Notes under the pieces: generated by a model
What the model was told of the DNA's origin: nothing
The model's input: only the letters and a program-made list of their open reading frames with translations
Database searches by the model: none
Assembly: GCA_038502055.1 (NCBI GenBank)
Contig: JAXRKN010000040.1
Coordinates: forward strand, 1,736,001-1,800,000
Length of the DNA: 64,000 nucleotides
Direction of reading: 5' to 3'
From: Tanytarsus gracilentus
Taxonomy: Eukaryota > Arthropoda > Insecta > Diptera > Chironomidae
Shown: one piece after another, positions 25,681 to 38,400 of the stretch
Position numbering within the stretch: the first letter of the stretch is position 1
Layout of the letters: every line of letters starts with the position of its first letter
Program-made: the position numbers and the translations under genes

Positions 25681-28464
25681 ATTAGGAAAAAGAATCCATT
25701 TTTAAAAAAAAATATTTACAAAGTTTGAAAAGCTTGCGATCAAACGACGAAAAGAGACGATCATAATTTTATTAAATTCCATTGTGATACGTAAGCTTTT
25801 AATGTAAGGTCTTGCCGAGATTTAAAAAACAACGAAAAAGATTTATTTAAAACGAAAAAAGTCACTAATTTGACGTTAGATTTTATGGAAACAAAATGTA
25901 TTTTATTTGGGGCAATAAGAAAGATGTTTTAATAAAAATATGAAAATTATATTTAAAAAAGTTCTAAAAAGTTTAAAAAAAATTTGGAGTTTTCTTTTAC
26001 AGCAACATTTTATTTAAATTAATTTTTTCAGGACCTGATTTTAAAATAAAAATTGAACTTATTTAAGTTTAACTAACATAAAAATAAAATTTTTTTTAAA
26101 TTGATTATCTTTGGATATTTCAAAGAATTTTCTACTTACACAGAACTTTGTCAGCCTAAATTTTATAATTATTTCAATACAATTCTTTCTTTTTAAAACT
26201 TTGTGGTATGGTAATTAAATTCATCAATTTTCAATTAAAGTCAACAACTTCAATTTCCACTGCTGCTTTAATATTGAATCACCGACACGAGATGGCGATC
26301 GTAAAAAAGCTTTTTATTTAAAGCTTTTGCCTTCATATATAAACCATAGAATTATCCGATCTATGCGTTAATTTCTTTTTGACACTTGCTTGAATCGATC
26401 GAAAAAATTGGTAGAAAATTAAGTGCAATAAAAATATTCTGTGAAAAAAGTGATAAAAACGAGTTCAAGTAAGAGTGAATTAATTCTGATAAAATTATCA
26501 TGCGTTAAAAGTTTTCCAAGTTTTGATCACTAAATGTGGTAGAATTTGGCAAGTTGTGGAAAGCTAAATATTTATTAAAACTAGAATCAATTTTTTGTAA
26601 ATTAAACGTAAAATCTAAAAGTCTGTTCTGATAAAAATTGATTTAAAAAAATATTTTTTAAAGTGTTGAAAAAATCTATGCTAAAAAAATTTCCACCCCA
26701 AATAAAAAATGTTGAATATTTTACAAGATCATGTTCACTAAACTAAGTGCAAGCAAATTTCACCTAACAGCATCACGCTGCTTATGCATCTTGGCCTTAA
26801 CCAAAGATTTTTAAATGTCCACGCTTTTACGAGCTTTTGAGTATCGGTAATTCTTTCTCGCAGATTTTCATAAGTGAGCGTGCATAATTTAATATTTAGT
26901 ATTAAGTACTTCAGTAGTCAAAGAAATAACAAGAAAGGTTGGTCGCGATGTATTCAACAAAAATTTAACTTTGTGTAACCAAGATTTATTTTAATGCAAA
27001 GAAATTCAGAAAAATTCTTAGTTTTGGAAAACTTTTGATATTTTTTATTCTTATCACCATTTCATCATGTCTTTTTTAACCACATGTGTCTCATGAACAT
27101 ATTATGGTTTTTAACATTTTTGAAGTAGCTGATTAGCTATTAACGGATTAAGATCCAGCTGCTGCACTTACGACTTACGCAAGCGTGTGACTTTGAACGA
27201 TCTATGACTGTGCGTAAAAATGTTTCTTGTACTCTTCAAGATCTATCAAATTTTTTTAAATTGGAAAATCCAAAAAAAAACAATTTATGTATGCTGCGAT
27301 GGGTAGGCACAAACCTTTCTATCTTGCGACCTATTGTACGAAAACCCAGCTCATTCTAGTTACCTTAGTTATGCCTGAGTCAAAAAAAACAATAAAAATT
27401 TGATTATAATCCTTAAAAGAATAGATTTTTTCCATTGACGTCATGAAAATTTAAGATCATGATTGTTGGACAAAAACGTGCGAAATTATTAGATACATGT
27501 CAGATGAGTATCATAATTTAGTTGTCTAACATTCCACAAGGTTCACATAACAATTTTTTCAACTCCTTTACGCAAATCATCAAAATTTGAATGTTAAGGA
27601 CAAGTGTCAGTTACAAAAAAATCATCGAAACATTTAATTTTTTTTGAATATTTTAATACATCGATGTTTACTTCCTTATTTTTCTTGTTGTTGCCTATCT
27701 TTCATTCTTGATAGAAAATATTCATCTGGGTTTGCGGCATTCTTTTAAAATGTTTCAACATGTTTGATCGGCAACGATCATAAAATTATCGCAACCTTCC
27801 TAAATGCGTTATCTATCATTAAATAAATAAAAAAAGGGTTTACATTTTTCCTCTCGAGTAGCTCAATTTTTTGAAAATTCTGAGATGACTTTTTCAATTT
27901 TCACCTAAAAAGCAAAAAATTATTTGTGTTTGCTCTCATCTAAAGCTGCAGCCGCCTTCAATATTTAGTCAATCGAGAAATGAAAATACAAATATGACTG
28001 CGAAATATAAGAAGTAAAAGTGAAAATCGTTCTATCGTCATATGGGCGAAAGACCTTCAGTGCACGCTCAATTAAAGAGTTAAGAATGTCACAGGATTTT
28101 CAATTACCAAGGCGTAAATTAAATGATAATAAATTTTAAGTGCAAAATATCGGTGTCCGCTTCATAGGTTGAGAACATTTAAATGATGCTAAATTTAAAC
28201 TTAATTAAAAGTCAATAGTGACTACGTCAGTTTACTTAAAGCACTTCGGTCGCTGGAATTTCGTTCCATTCTATTGATATCCCAATAATCCATTGTCACC
28301 ATACACACCTTCACGATCATTTCACAAAGATTGATTTCAAGTGTTTGCACATCATCGATAAATTTTAATTAAGCTCGTTGCAGTCTTTTATACACATTTG
28401 AGAAGAGATCAATGAAAGTATTTAAGTGAAGGTCTTTCCTGATAAACATTTTTTTGTTCTACAG
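25681..28464. other. Exn 3' UTR, then intergenic DNA and the elongase leader/intron
   Basis: After the Exn stop come an AATAAA near 25930 and T-rich sequence, a plausible 3' end. The rest shows no coding exon. A TATA box at 26336-26343 and a donor at 26469 suggest that the elongase transcript begins here and is spliced to 28465. Confidence 0.5.
26336..26343 (+). promoter_or_regulatory. Candidate TATA box of the elongase gene
   Basis: TATATAAA is followed after about 25-30 bp by leader-like sequence that ends in TTCAA|GTAAGAG (GT at 26469-26470). Splicing from there to the acceptor TTCTACAG at 28457-28464 would place the elongase ATG 17 nt into the next exon. No other donor of comparable strength was noticed nearby. 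Inferred, not proven. Confidence 0.35.
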
Positions 28465-28481
28465 CATCATCATCACCTGCA

Positions 28482-29995
28482 ATGGATACTATGCACTCAA
28501 TCTATCACTCTTGGAGGGATTTCATGGATAAAAAATCGGATCCACGTACCAGAAATTGGTTCATGATGGACAGTCCATTACCGACAATTGCAATAAGTGC
28601 ATTTTATATTTTTGCAGTAAAGGTATGTAATAATTTTTAATTCACATCACGCAAAAGTATTTTTGTGACACGTGAAAAATCAAATTTTTTAATATTTCAA
28701 CCTTCAAATCTTAAAAAAATCATGCTAAGTGATCATAAATCGAAGCATTTATATGTTACAAGCAAATATAAAATGTAATGTATTCGAATCATTTAGAGTC
28801 GAGTCCCTAAATAAACATTTTTAATCAAGTTCATCAATTTACTCTTCAAATCATCAACAATTTATGCTTAAGAAAAATATTTGCTCGTTTAGGTAATTGG
28901 ACCAAAAATAATGGAAAACAGAAAGCCAATAGGAAATGCAAAGAGAATTCAGCTTTATTACAATATTTTTCATCTTGCGATCAATTTTTACCTCTTTTAT
29001 CAAGCGAGCGTGACAGGTTGGCTCTCGTTCGATTCAAAAATGCACTCATATCGATGTGCGCCTGTTAATTTTTCAATGGATGGACTACCACTTCATGTAA
29101 AATTTTAATTAATTGTTATTCAAAGACACTCAATAATGCCAAGTTAATTTTAAGATTGCCCGGTGCTGCTGGCTCTATTATTTGAGTAAATTCACGGACT
29201 TTTTTGAGACTTGCATTTTTGTAATGTTGAAACGATTTGATATGATAAATCTCTATCACGTTGCACATCACTCAATTATGCCGGTAAGTGAGCATCAATT
29301 TTTTTTAATGCTCACAATGACATTTTATTACTTTCATAGGTTAGTGTATGGTGGGGTGTGAAGTTTATCGCTGGCGGTAATTATCGAAATATTTTTTGAT
29401 ACAATTAAAATTAAAATTTTAAAAATTAATTAATGACATTTTATTTTTCTTATAGGTCACTCGACATTTTTTGGATTCTTAAACACTTTTGTTCATTGTG
29501 TGATTTACACATACCTCGTGATCATCGCTCTTTTCCCCAAGACTAGACACACAATATTTTTCTGGTGGAAACCTTTTTATCCGTTTTTCCAAGTAATTAA
29601 AGCAATTTTAATTATTAATTTTTAATTAATCCACAACTTTTAGATCATACAATTTGCACTGATTTTTCTTCATGCTTTTCAACTCGTAATCAGTAACGAG
29701 TGCAATTATCCAATGGCCTTTGTGTACTTTATCGGCGGACACGCGGTTCTTTTCACACTTTTAGTCTACAGCAAAATGGTAAACTTAAATAATTTCAATT
29801 CTCTTAATTAATTTTTGTATTTTCCAGAAATCTGAAAAACCTGCAATTCCTCAAGAGTTATCGAAGAAAAAAGAAGATGACGACGATAAAATTTTCGAGA
29901 AAAGCTGTGCTGAATCTCTTAAGCCCATTGAAGAATCTATTCAGTCGTATGCTGCTTCAAGGCATCGCAATTTGCTTGTTACCACAACTCGGTGA
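28482..29995 (+). CDS. Very-long-chain fatty-acid elongase (ELOVL family, 316 aa)
   Basis: Exons are 28482-28622, 28893-29096, 29155-29283, 29340-29376, 29456-29592, 29644-29778 and 29828-29995 (951 nt, phases consistent). ELO proteins are ER membrane 3-ketoacyl-CoA synthases that condense malonyl-CoA with acyl-CoA. Seen here: MDSPLPT near the N-terminus and MENRKP, as in the insect ELOVL4/7-like group; the histidine box HVAHH at residues 150-154; NTFVHCVIYTY; and PFFQIIQF followed by NYPMAFV. Several hydrophobic segments span residues 35-260, and the tail is lysine/glutamate-rich and hydrophilic. The usual KxxExxDT signature reads KFTDFFET (from residue 127), with acidic residues exchanged. 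The length is typical. The stop is only 82 bp from the mre11 stop on the other strand. I cannot name the exact orthologue, since insects have many paralogues. Confidence 0.92.
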
Positions 29996-30077
29996 AGTGC
30001 AATAAATTTTTTAAAGACTTAATAAAGTTTAAGAAATTGGCAAATTTTTATTTTTCTTCAAGTTTCAAATTAAATAT

Positions 30078-32067
30078 TTAATCATCGGAATCGGAAAGAA
30101 AATCACGAATGGCTGATTTATTTTGAGTCGATCGATGTGCAAGTTGCTGTGCGATTGACGGTTGTTTAACAACAGCTGCCGCTTTTTTGCCTCGGCCAGC
30201 TCTTGTGCTGCGGTTTGCTGTATCATCTGTCGGAGACGATTTTCGACCACGAGTGGATGTGCTTGCAGCTGCAGCACCTCTTCCACGTCCTCGGCCTCGA
30301 CCAGCAGGTTTCTTTGCTGGAGGACCGTTCATGTCATCATCAGATGGCACAATTTCAACTCCCTTATCCTTTTGTTCTTGAATCAATCGCTTTCCTTCCT
30401 CAAAAGCAGTTTTACTCTCACGTTCATTGAAATGATTAAGTGCATCCTTAATGCGATCTTCTGTGACATCACTATCGGTAAGAAATTTGCACGCTGCAGT
30501 TATTTGATGATCCAATATTTTAGATGCTTCCCAGTCATCGTCACGATCAACAATCAATTGACAAGCTTCTGATAAACTTTCCAAGTTGAACAGTTTGAGT
30601 GTGTCTTTTTCCTCAGTTAGCTTCTTAAAGTAGTTTCCAACTACATCCTCAACTCGATCGTGTGTTTCGCGTTGCTTAAGTGCTGCGTCAAGGACATCTC
30701 GATTAGGCTCATGTTTGACAGCCTTCAAGCGCGTAATGTTCTTTTTATACACGAGCATGTCCTCGGGATTGGCAACGATCTCGATATAATTCTGTCCGAA
30801 TCTTTTTGTGTTGATGAGATACTGATTGTCATCGTAGATCACGCGGAGACGAATTAATGGAAGCTTTGGCTGCTTAGCATGACCAGAAAATTTTGCTTCT
30901 GCCAGCATTTCCTTGACAATGTCACCAAGCAATTTTTCAACACGACTTCGAATGTCACCCGTCATTTTTCCAAGATTTTCCTCGAAATCTTTGATTTCAA
31001 TTGAGCGAAATACGAATGGTCGAACAGTGCGGAGAGCGACAGGTGTCATTTTGAATTCTTTTCCACGTACCTCCAAAATGCCGACTTTCTTTTCGATTGA
31101 TTCGCCCTCACTGAGAGAAGTAGCGACTGATGAACCAGGCTGAATGATGAAAGTATTATTACTCGGTTCTGGCTCTATACGACAATCATGTTCATGTCCC
31201 CAAATAACGAGATGAAGAAATGCCGGCAACATCTTTTCCATAATGAAGTTTCGAGATCCACGATCTGCTCGATTTTGATGAAGCACAAACATACAGAAAA
31301 CATCGTCCATAACTTCCGGAATGCTTATGTTGAACTGATCGTTATTCATTAAATGATCTAAGCGTCGATCTGGAATGTGATTGAGACCATAGAGCGCAAG
31401 TTTGGTGTTGCCCTTTCGCAAAATGATTGGTGCGATTTTAATGTTGGTGAGATCCTTCCACTGACCGAAATAATTGATGAGTCCCGTTGAACTTAAAACA
31501 TCGAGAGCACTGGTATTGTTAATTACATCATCATGATTGCCATGGATAGTGAAAATCGGAATTGAGACATTTAAATTGATATCTTCATAGTTGACGCCGT
31601 GGGTGAGTGACGACGGAAAGTTCACTTCTTGATTGCTGAGAAATTCAAAGCCAATTTCCCTATCGCCAAGTACATAAAGGCGAAGAAGTCGAATGCATCT
31701 AAAAAATTTAATTAAATATTTTTAAAAATACTAAATTTAACATCCAGCAAAAAAGATTACTCATTCATGGTTTTAATTGAAGGTTCTGCATCGTGAAATA
31801 AATCACCGGCAAGGAGAATGAAATCCACGTCTCGACTTCGTGCAATTTGAAGAATTTCTTCGAATGTTGTAAACGAATCGTCGGCTAGAATAATCAGATT
31901 TCACAATTGTTTCAAATTTCTGGCGCTCAAAATTTCTTACCGATATTTGGGTGCTTTTCTCCATAGCCCAAGTGAATGTCTGTCGCTATCATTATTTTAA
32001 ATATGTCTTCGCTTGACTTGGTAGCTGAGACAGATCCAGATCCATGAGGTGGGTCGCTTAGTGTCAT
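30078..32067 (-). CDS. mre11: Mre11 DNA double-strand-break repair nuclease (623 aa)
   Basis: Exons on the minus strand are 32067-31941, 31884-31761 and 31698-30078 (1872 nt). Mre11 is the Mn-dependent 3'-5' exonuclease/endonuclease of the Mre11-Rad50-Nbs complex, acting in nuclear break repair and telomere protection. All phosphodiesterase motifs are visible: DIH (Asp30, His32), GDLFH (Asp70), GNHD (137-140), LHQN (His224) and GHEH (251-254). The C-terminal tail holds a GRGRGRGRG stretch near residue 545, like the GAR motif of other Mre11 proteins, and ends in an acidic SDSDD. I chose the ATG at 32067 because known Mre11 proteins start close to motif I. An in-frame ATG at 32184 would add 39 lysine-rich residues without homology. 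The 3' end converges on the elongase gene, with a reverse-strand AATAAA (TTTATT) near 30048. Confidence 0.95.
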
Positions 32068-32468
32068 GATTTTAATTAATTTTAGTTTTTCGCTGCTCTC
32101 AAATCTTTTTTTGTTTACAAAGTGTGCATCCCCGCTATGTAATATTTTTGTAACGTATTTTTTTAAATCAAATTTTTTTAGCATTGCTGAAATTAACGAT
32201 TTAAAAAAGACAATTTTTTTCTGCTACATAAGTTTTAATAAATTTATTAAATGTCTTCCAGAGAGATACATAATCTATGCATTGTATATATTAAGTACAA
32301 ATTGTTAATTCATTATTTGTTGTTCTCTTTAAGAAAATTAAGGGTGGATCACATAAAGGAACTATTTGGCAGTAATTTAGTAATTTAAATGAAAACTAAT
32401 TTCATTTTATTGCGAATGAATCCGTTTTTAAAAATTTGTTGTGCGTCCGTTTTTAACTTAATGTTTAT

Positions 32469-35400
32469 TTATGGAGCGACTGCCTGTAGAAGGGAAATTT
32501 TTAAATCAGCTGCAAGATGAGAAATGTCAACCACTGAATCGACCATATCTTGGACTGAAAGTAATTTAAAAAAAGTTAGAAATTAATTTTAAAAATATTT
32601 CATCATTTTTATTACCTGCTGTAACACTCGGGAAATTTTGAGCTGCCTTCTTGGTTTTCAAAACGCAATCTTTTAATGAATCTGAGAGTGAATCAGCACA
32701 TGCCAAAATTCTGGTCTTAATATTTTTCTTGGTTACATTTCGATGAACAATGTCACCGATGTTGACCAAGTTGTGGCAACTTAAAACTACAAATTTCCCG
32801 TAAGCCAGGAAAAATTTTGGTGGTTGATTGTGTTCGACTGTTTTAAGGAAGGAATCGATGGCTTGGGTAAGATAATTAATATGGGTAATACATTGTGATG
32901 TGTAGTAGAGGAGAACAGTTTTATCATTTGAAGTCAGTGGCTCATTGCCCAACTCTGCACTCTTAACGACATTATCGAAGTTTTTCTTCAAGTCCTTTGG
33001 CAATGCATTTCGAATTTCGGCATTTTTCTTTGCCATTTGCTCTTCAGTCTCGAGACACACATAATCAGAATCTTCCGGCCAATTTTGAACAGTCGGAGTT
33101 GATGGTGTGACTGCGTTCCTCTTAAATAATAAGGTCGCATTTCCTTGAATAAATGACGATGTCTGACGAATGTCTTCGGTGAGTGTTTGTGACACCACAA
33201 TGAGTTGATCGAGTGAGTCGGGAGGAATGAAAGCTTGCTTGGCTTTGAGAACTTCTGGCCGATGGAGATATTCAATATTCCATCCTTGTGCATCGAGAGA
33301 GCTGCAGCCATCGTGAACAATTTTATCGGCATCTTTTAGTGCCTTAACGAGTGGTCTCAGTTTCTTCGATAAATCTAAAAAATAAAATAATTTAAGTAAT
33401 TTTCAAACACGTGTCTGAGTGAACTCACTTTTATCTTCCATTTTCAATGCATTGCCCAAAGAACCTTCGGCAAATTCAGCAAGATCATGAAGTGACGTCT
33501 TCATTCTGACTACCGATAATTTAATATCCATCAGCACGGGCTCCAATCTCTCACGAACTCTCCATTGAGAGTTGACGTACGAGAGCAATTTTGTAACTCC
33601 CGTGATTGCCTCATTCTGAAGTCGTGACAATGCATCGAGGGCCGATGAAAGCTCAAGTGGCAATTCCTTAATGACTATTAATTTCTTTGGTGATTGCATT
33701 GCCGATAAGTTCTGCAAGCGTGGACTCGGGCTGGGTACATCGTAATTTTCAGAGTTGAGATCAATGGATTTGAGTGACAGGATGCTCTGTGACTGTGATG
33801 GAGGTGGAGGTGTACGTTTAATAGACATTGGCTGTTTTCGAGGAATATCATAGTCGGGCATGTTTGCAAGCGACGATCGATTTGATGACGAAAAGCTTAG
33901 ACTTAAACTGTCGGATGTGAAGAGTGAAGAGTTTGAGCTGCTTGGCGTCATATGCGAATTTCCCAAATTACTCGACGGTCTGGGTACATCATATGAGTCA
34001 TCCATTCTGCTCAATAAACTTGTAGCCGTGCTCGATGTGGAGAGGACAGAGTGGCGACTAATTCCTTGCTGCTGCTGCTTTGGTCGTAAATTTTCGATGT
34101 TGGCCACAGCCACGGCAGGCCTTGGTATGTCGTAACTGTCGGCGTCAAAAGAAATTGAGGAAGTTAACGACGGTCCAGGACTATTGATTCTGCTATTGGC
34201 ATTCGATACAGGCAGTAAATCGTAAAGATAAACGTCGCCGTATTTTTGGGGCGTTATGACCTGAGAAAATCATAATAAAAATTGGATTAGAAATTTTTAA
34301 TACGAAAAATGAACAGAAATTTAATTTCCTCACTCAATTTTATGCGAGAAAAAAAATCGATATTTATCGTACAAAAAATTTTATTTGTCTCGTTTTGCAG
34401 CCACCAAAGTCCTAATAAATTCAATTTGTTTTTAATTAAAATACACGATCGAAGATAAATTTAAAGCTCTTGTGCAGTTCGTATAAATTATTATTATGGC
34501 ACTTTTAATAAAAATGCGAATTTTATTGTACTCTTTTTCGTCGCTCTACAAAAGACACACGGAGCGATTGTTGAATGAAATGAAGGCAAAATAAAATGTG
34601 AGAAATGAGGCTAAAAGTGAGAGAGCAAGGCATTCTAACGCGCATGTGCCGACATCATTTTTCATCCTTTTACAAATGCGAGTTCTCCGTGTGCGTAATG
34701 TTTGTTTTGTGTGTATTTTTTTATGGCTGGTAGAAAATTAAGTTAGGGATGAAGGAGCGAGAGTGAAATGGTATATAAATAGCTATAAAATCTTTCATGT
34801 TACTTTCAGAGTGTTTTACAATTTCCATCACGATAATTAAATTTTATGCATCACGTAGCAAGTCAAGATGTATAAAAAAATTCTCATTTCGACTGTTGAT
34901 GAAATATCAACAGGATTATGCTTCTTTAAATGTTTTCAAATGAGCCATCATCAAAGATTCATGTCTATTTGTGAAGAACGCAGACTGATTTTCCATTTTT
35001 GGGAGGACGTGTTTGCCAAAGAAGATACTGAAAGCCGTGATACATTTTTTTTTCAAAGTAAAACATGGCAAGGACCATTTGCATTCATTTATGGTTGTTT
35101 ATTTTTGTTTCAACAAAAATTCCCAAAATATTGTAATTTTATGCTTTGACTAAATTATTAACAAAATTTTTGAAAAAATATTTTAGATTTTGCATTCCTT
35201 AAAAATTATAAGATCGCGTGACTCGAGTCATAATTAATTAAATTTCATTTAGGAGCAACAAAGGTATGTCAGTCATTGTCCAACCCTCGATTTTGATAAA
35301 TTTTTTTCTCATCTCGCTGTTTTCACTTAGAACGAAATGTTTCTTAATAAGGAATTCTCGAGTGAACCTTTTTCGGAATTGCATCCAGTCGCAGTCGATG

Positions 35401-38400
35401 TTTCCTTTTATAGCGAAGGTATATCTTATTTATTCGGAACAGGTTCTTTTGGTATATGTACACACGTCCCTCCTTACTTCGTTCTGTGCATTCGCATTTG
35501 AAAGAGTGATATACGATTTTGATTGTTCTCACATAAATTAACAACTTGTAAAGCAAACTAAATTCCATGGAATTTTTATAACGAATTAAAATGTTTGCAC
35601 GTGCCATTAGAGAGTGTCGTCGTAAGGGTATTAAAAATGGGAGATGATGAACAAATAGTTTTGCCATGTGCCATGTGTTTCATTTTATAATTTATTTATC
35701 ACATTGTGTCAGAGTAGAATAAAACTTGAAAGTCACATTTTGCAGCCATAAATTACACTTTTTTGAAGGAGTAGTGAAGATGGATTTATTTGAGGACACT
35801 TTCTTCAAGATGTTTATAAATTACAACACAACACTTCAACTCAAGCATTGCACGACGCACACACATCTTTTCTGTTCCTTTTTGAAAAATGAAAAGAGCC
35901 AACAACAACAAATTAAGGGTGGATTGAGGCACATTAAAAAGTTGAGAATAGAGAAACCATAAGAACTAGAGAAACATCTGCTCAAAATGTCTCTATAAAT
36001 TTTTTTGTGCTATTATAGAATAAATAACTTTAGAATGCTCTCTATTGAAATGAGGGTTATGCGAATATAAAAAAAACATAAAAGTCATGTAGGCGAAAAA
36101 AAGAAGTCATCTGCGCAAGTTTGGAGGTATTTTGTTACCTCACACTCGCTCTCTGTCGTTGTAGGCTTTGCTCATAATTCATTCCGCTTCTGAAAGCCTT
36201 ATCACGCAGCAAAAAAAATAAATTATAAAAGGAACGTTGATCCGATGTGAGCGTGCACTATGCGAAACAAATCGTAAATTTTATTTTGATAGATCTCGCA
36301 GTTGAGTGAGGAATGAGCAAAATTTGGTTGAAATAATAAAATTGCTACTTACTCGATTCGGATTCATGTGCCATGATCTCCGCTTTCCTTTGAGATTATT
36401 GGCATTGGTGTTGGCATTATTCGCAGCCGTTGCGGTATTCTCATAGAGCTCACTTGTTTGACTAGAGAATGTCAATGTTGATACGGACATGCTCATGGAA
36501 TTTGAGCACGGCGATGAGAGTGGCGAGGTCGGTGTATTCAAAGAGCTCGTATCGAAATCAATGACTCGAAGTCGATTGCCAGGGCAGAGTCCAACTCTAC
36601 CCCTCAGTGAGCACAACCACCATCCGTCTAATCCATCGGCATTTTGCTCTATGACATCGAGAATGTCTCCACGACGAAAGGCGAGTTCATCTACACTTTC
36701 GGCCATGTTATCATAAATTGCCTTTGCTTTGACATTCTGGAATGAGAAGAGCAAAAAAAAATTTCTTGAGAAATGTCGGCGTGCTTAAAATTCATAAAAA
36801 GGAAAGATGTAAGAATGTGTGTCAACAAATTGCAGCCATATGTTAATTAGCCTCGTCGTAATACGAGGCAAAAATATCGTTAGATTTTATTTTTTGTACG
36901 GTTTCTTAACATCTTAAATTTCTCCCATAACTTTTTAAGTGTTTATTTCATACAGATGAGAAGGAGGAAGAAAGTCGCCAGCGTCTATTAAGAGATTAAT
37001 CGCATTTTAGCGCGCTAAACTCAGCTCAAATTTTTAATGTTATTGTAAACTGAGCGGAAAATTTTCTCTGACTTTGGGTAAAACAATACCACCGCCAGTT
37101 CATTCAACTAATTCGGTGAATTTATGAGCGCTAGCAAAAAACGAATAGATTAAAAGAAATTAATTGTGAATTGGCTTCATTTTCAATTCGCGAATAGCCG
37201 AGAAAGACCCACGATACCACGAAAGTAAATATGAATCAGAGAGTTTGCGTTGATGGAGCTCCGTGTAAGAAACTGGTTTTGTTTCAACAAAATTGCACAC
37301 ACGAAAAAAGCCAACTCTTGTGGCATTGCAGAAAGCAAAAAAAATAATGTTTGGTGAGTGCGAGAGTAGTCAGCAAGAGTAAATGGGGTAGGGAGTAATT
37401 TACTGAGCCAGAGTGAAAAGCTAATTAACGGATGTACGCAGCCAGAGAGAGAAGCCTTGAAGCGCAAAATTTAATAAGAAGAAGTAACGAAATCATAAGT
37501 GTCAGATTCTCGCATCTCATCGCCCTCTTTTTTGCTCATTCACACATTCGTCTTAGTACAGTTTTGCCATGTCTGATACTTCCAAGAAGAAATTTCGCAA
37601 ACTCATGCCTGCATAAACATCACTCATAATTAAGAAGTTTTTCTCGGGATGAAATTTGAATTTATTGGATATTGCTCAACTTCTATAAAGCTTGAGAGCT
37701 CGTGCGATATTACATCGAAAGTCCATTAATATCAGTGAAATATAAATGATGCAACGATTCGATCTATTGCCAATATGATTGCATAAATTTCAATAAATTA
37801 ATGGCAGCAGCAGTAAATATTGCACTCGCCCAACTCTCTAACTCCTTACTCATATTACATTTTGCTAAAAAACTATATTTCTTTCATAAATGCAAATCGG
37901 CGAAAAAAAAGAAATGAAAGAGCTGGTAGGCAGTGACTGTGGGAAGGTACGGAGCATTAATGAATAATTTGTATTCAGGAAATTAAGAGAGTATTGAGTT
38001 AATATGCATAGCAAAGTACCTTTTGAGGTACATACACCAAATCTTATTTGCTTCACTTTTATCCGTTCCATTTGACCCACAGCGTAACATCAACAACAAC
38101 AAAAAAAGTCTCTAATCAGTACAAAAGAGAATTGCAAAAAAGTCTTTTATTATTTATTCTTCTTTTTTCTTCAGGTTCATGCCGAATCAAGTAAAAGAAG
38201 GTAATGAGAGAAACATAAAGAAAATATCGACGTGTGTAGACAAGAAAGTTCACGTCAAACTCGGATATGGTTATTTAGTTGGCGACGTGAAGGAAAACTA
38301 GAAATTAACTCAAAGCTGATCTCAATTCCATCTCATATAAGTTTTATATGGAACTGACTCTCTATTGCGCTCCTCCTCGAGAAACTTTACAACTTTTCCA

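Noticed and set aside
30162..30572. Open frame of 136 codons (+) opposite the mre11 3' end
   Set aside because: It mirrors the GRGRG/Ala-rich coding sequence of mre11 on the other strand, so it is a shadow.
32068..32184. N-terminal extension of Mre11 from the upstream in-frame ATG
   Set aside because: The 39 extra residues are lysine-rich and lack similarity to Mre11 starts; family members begin shortly before the first nuclease motif.
34868..35149. Possible nested gene (+, 93 codons) in the p130CAS intron
   Set aside because: No domain or signal peptide and no clear poly(A) signal or splice sites; unlike the DAGL-nested gene, nothing else supports it.
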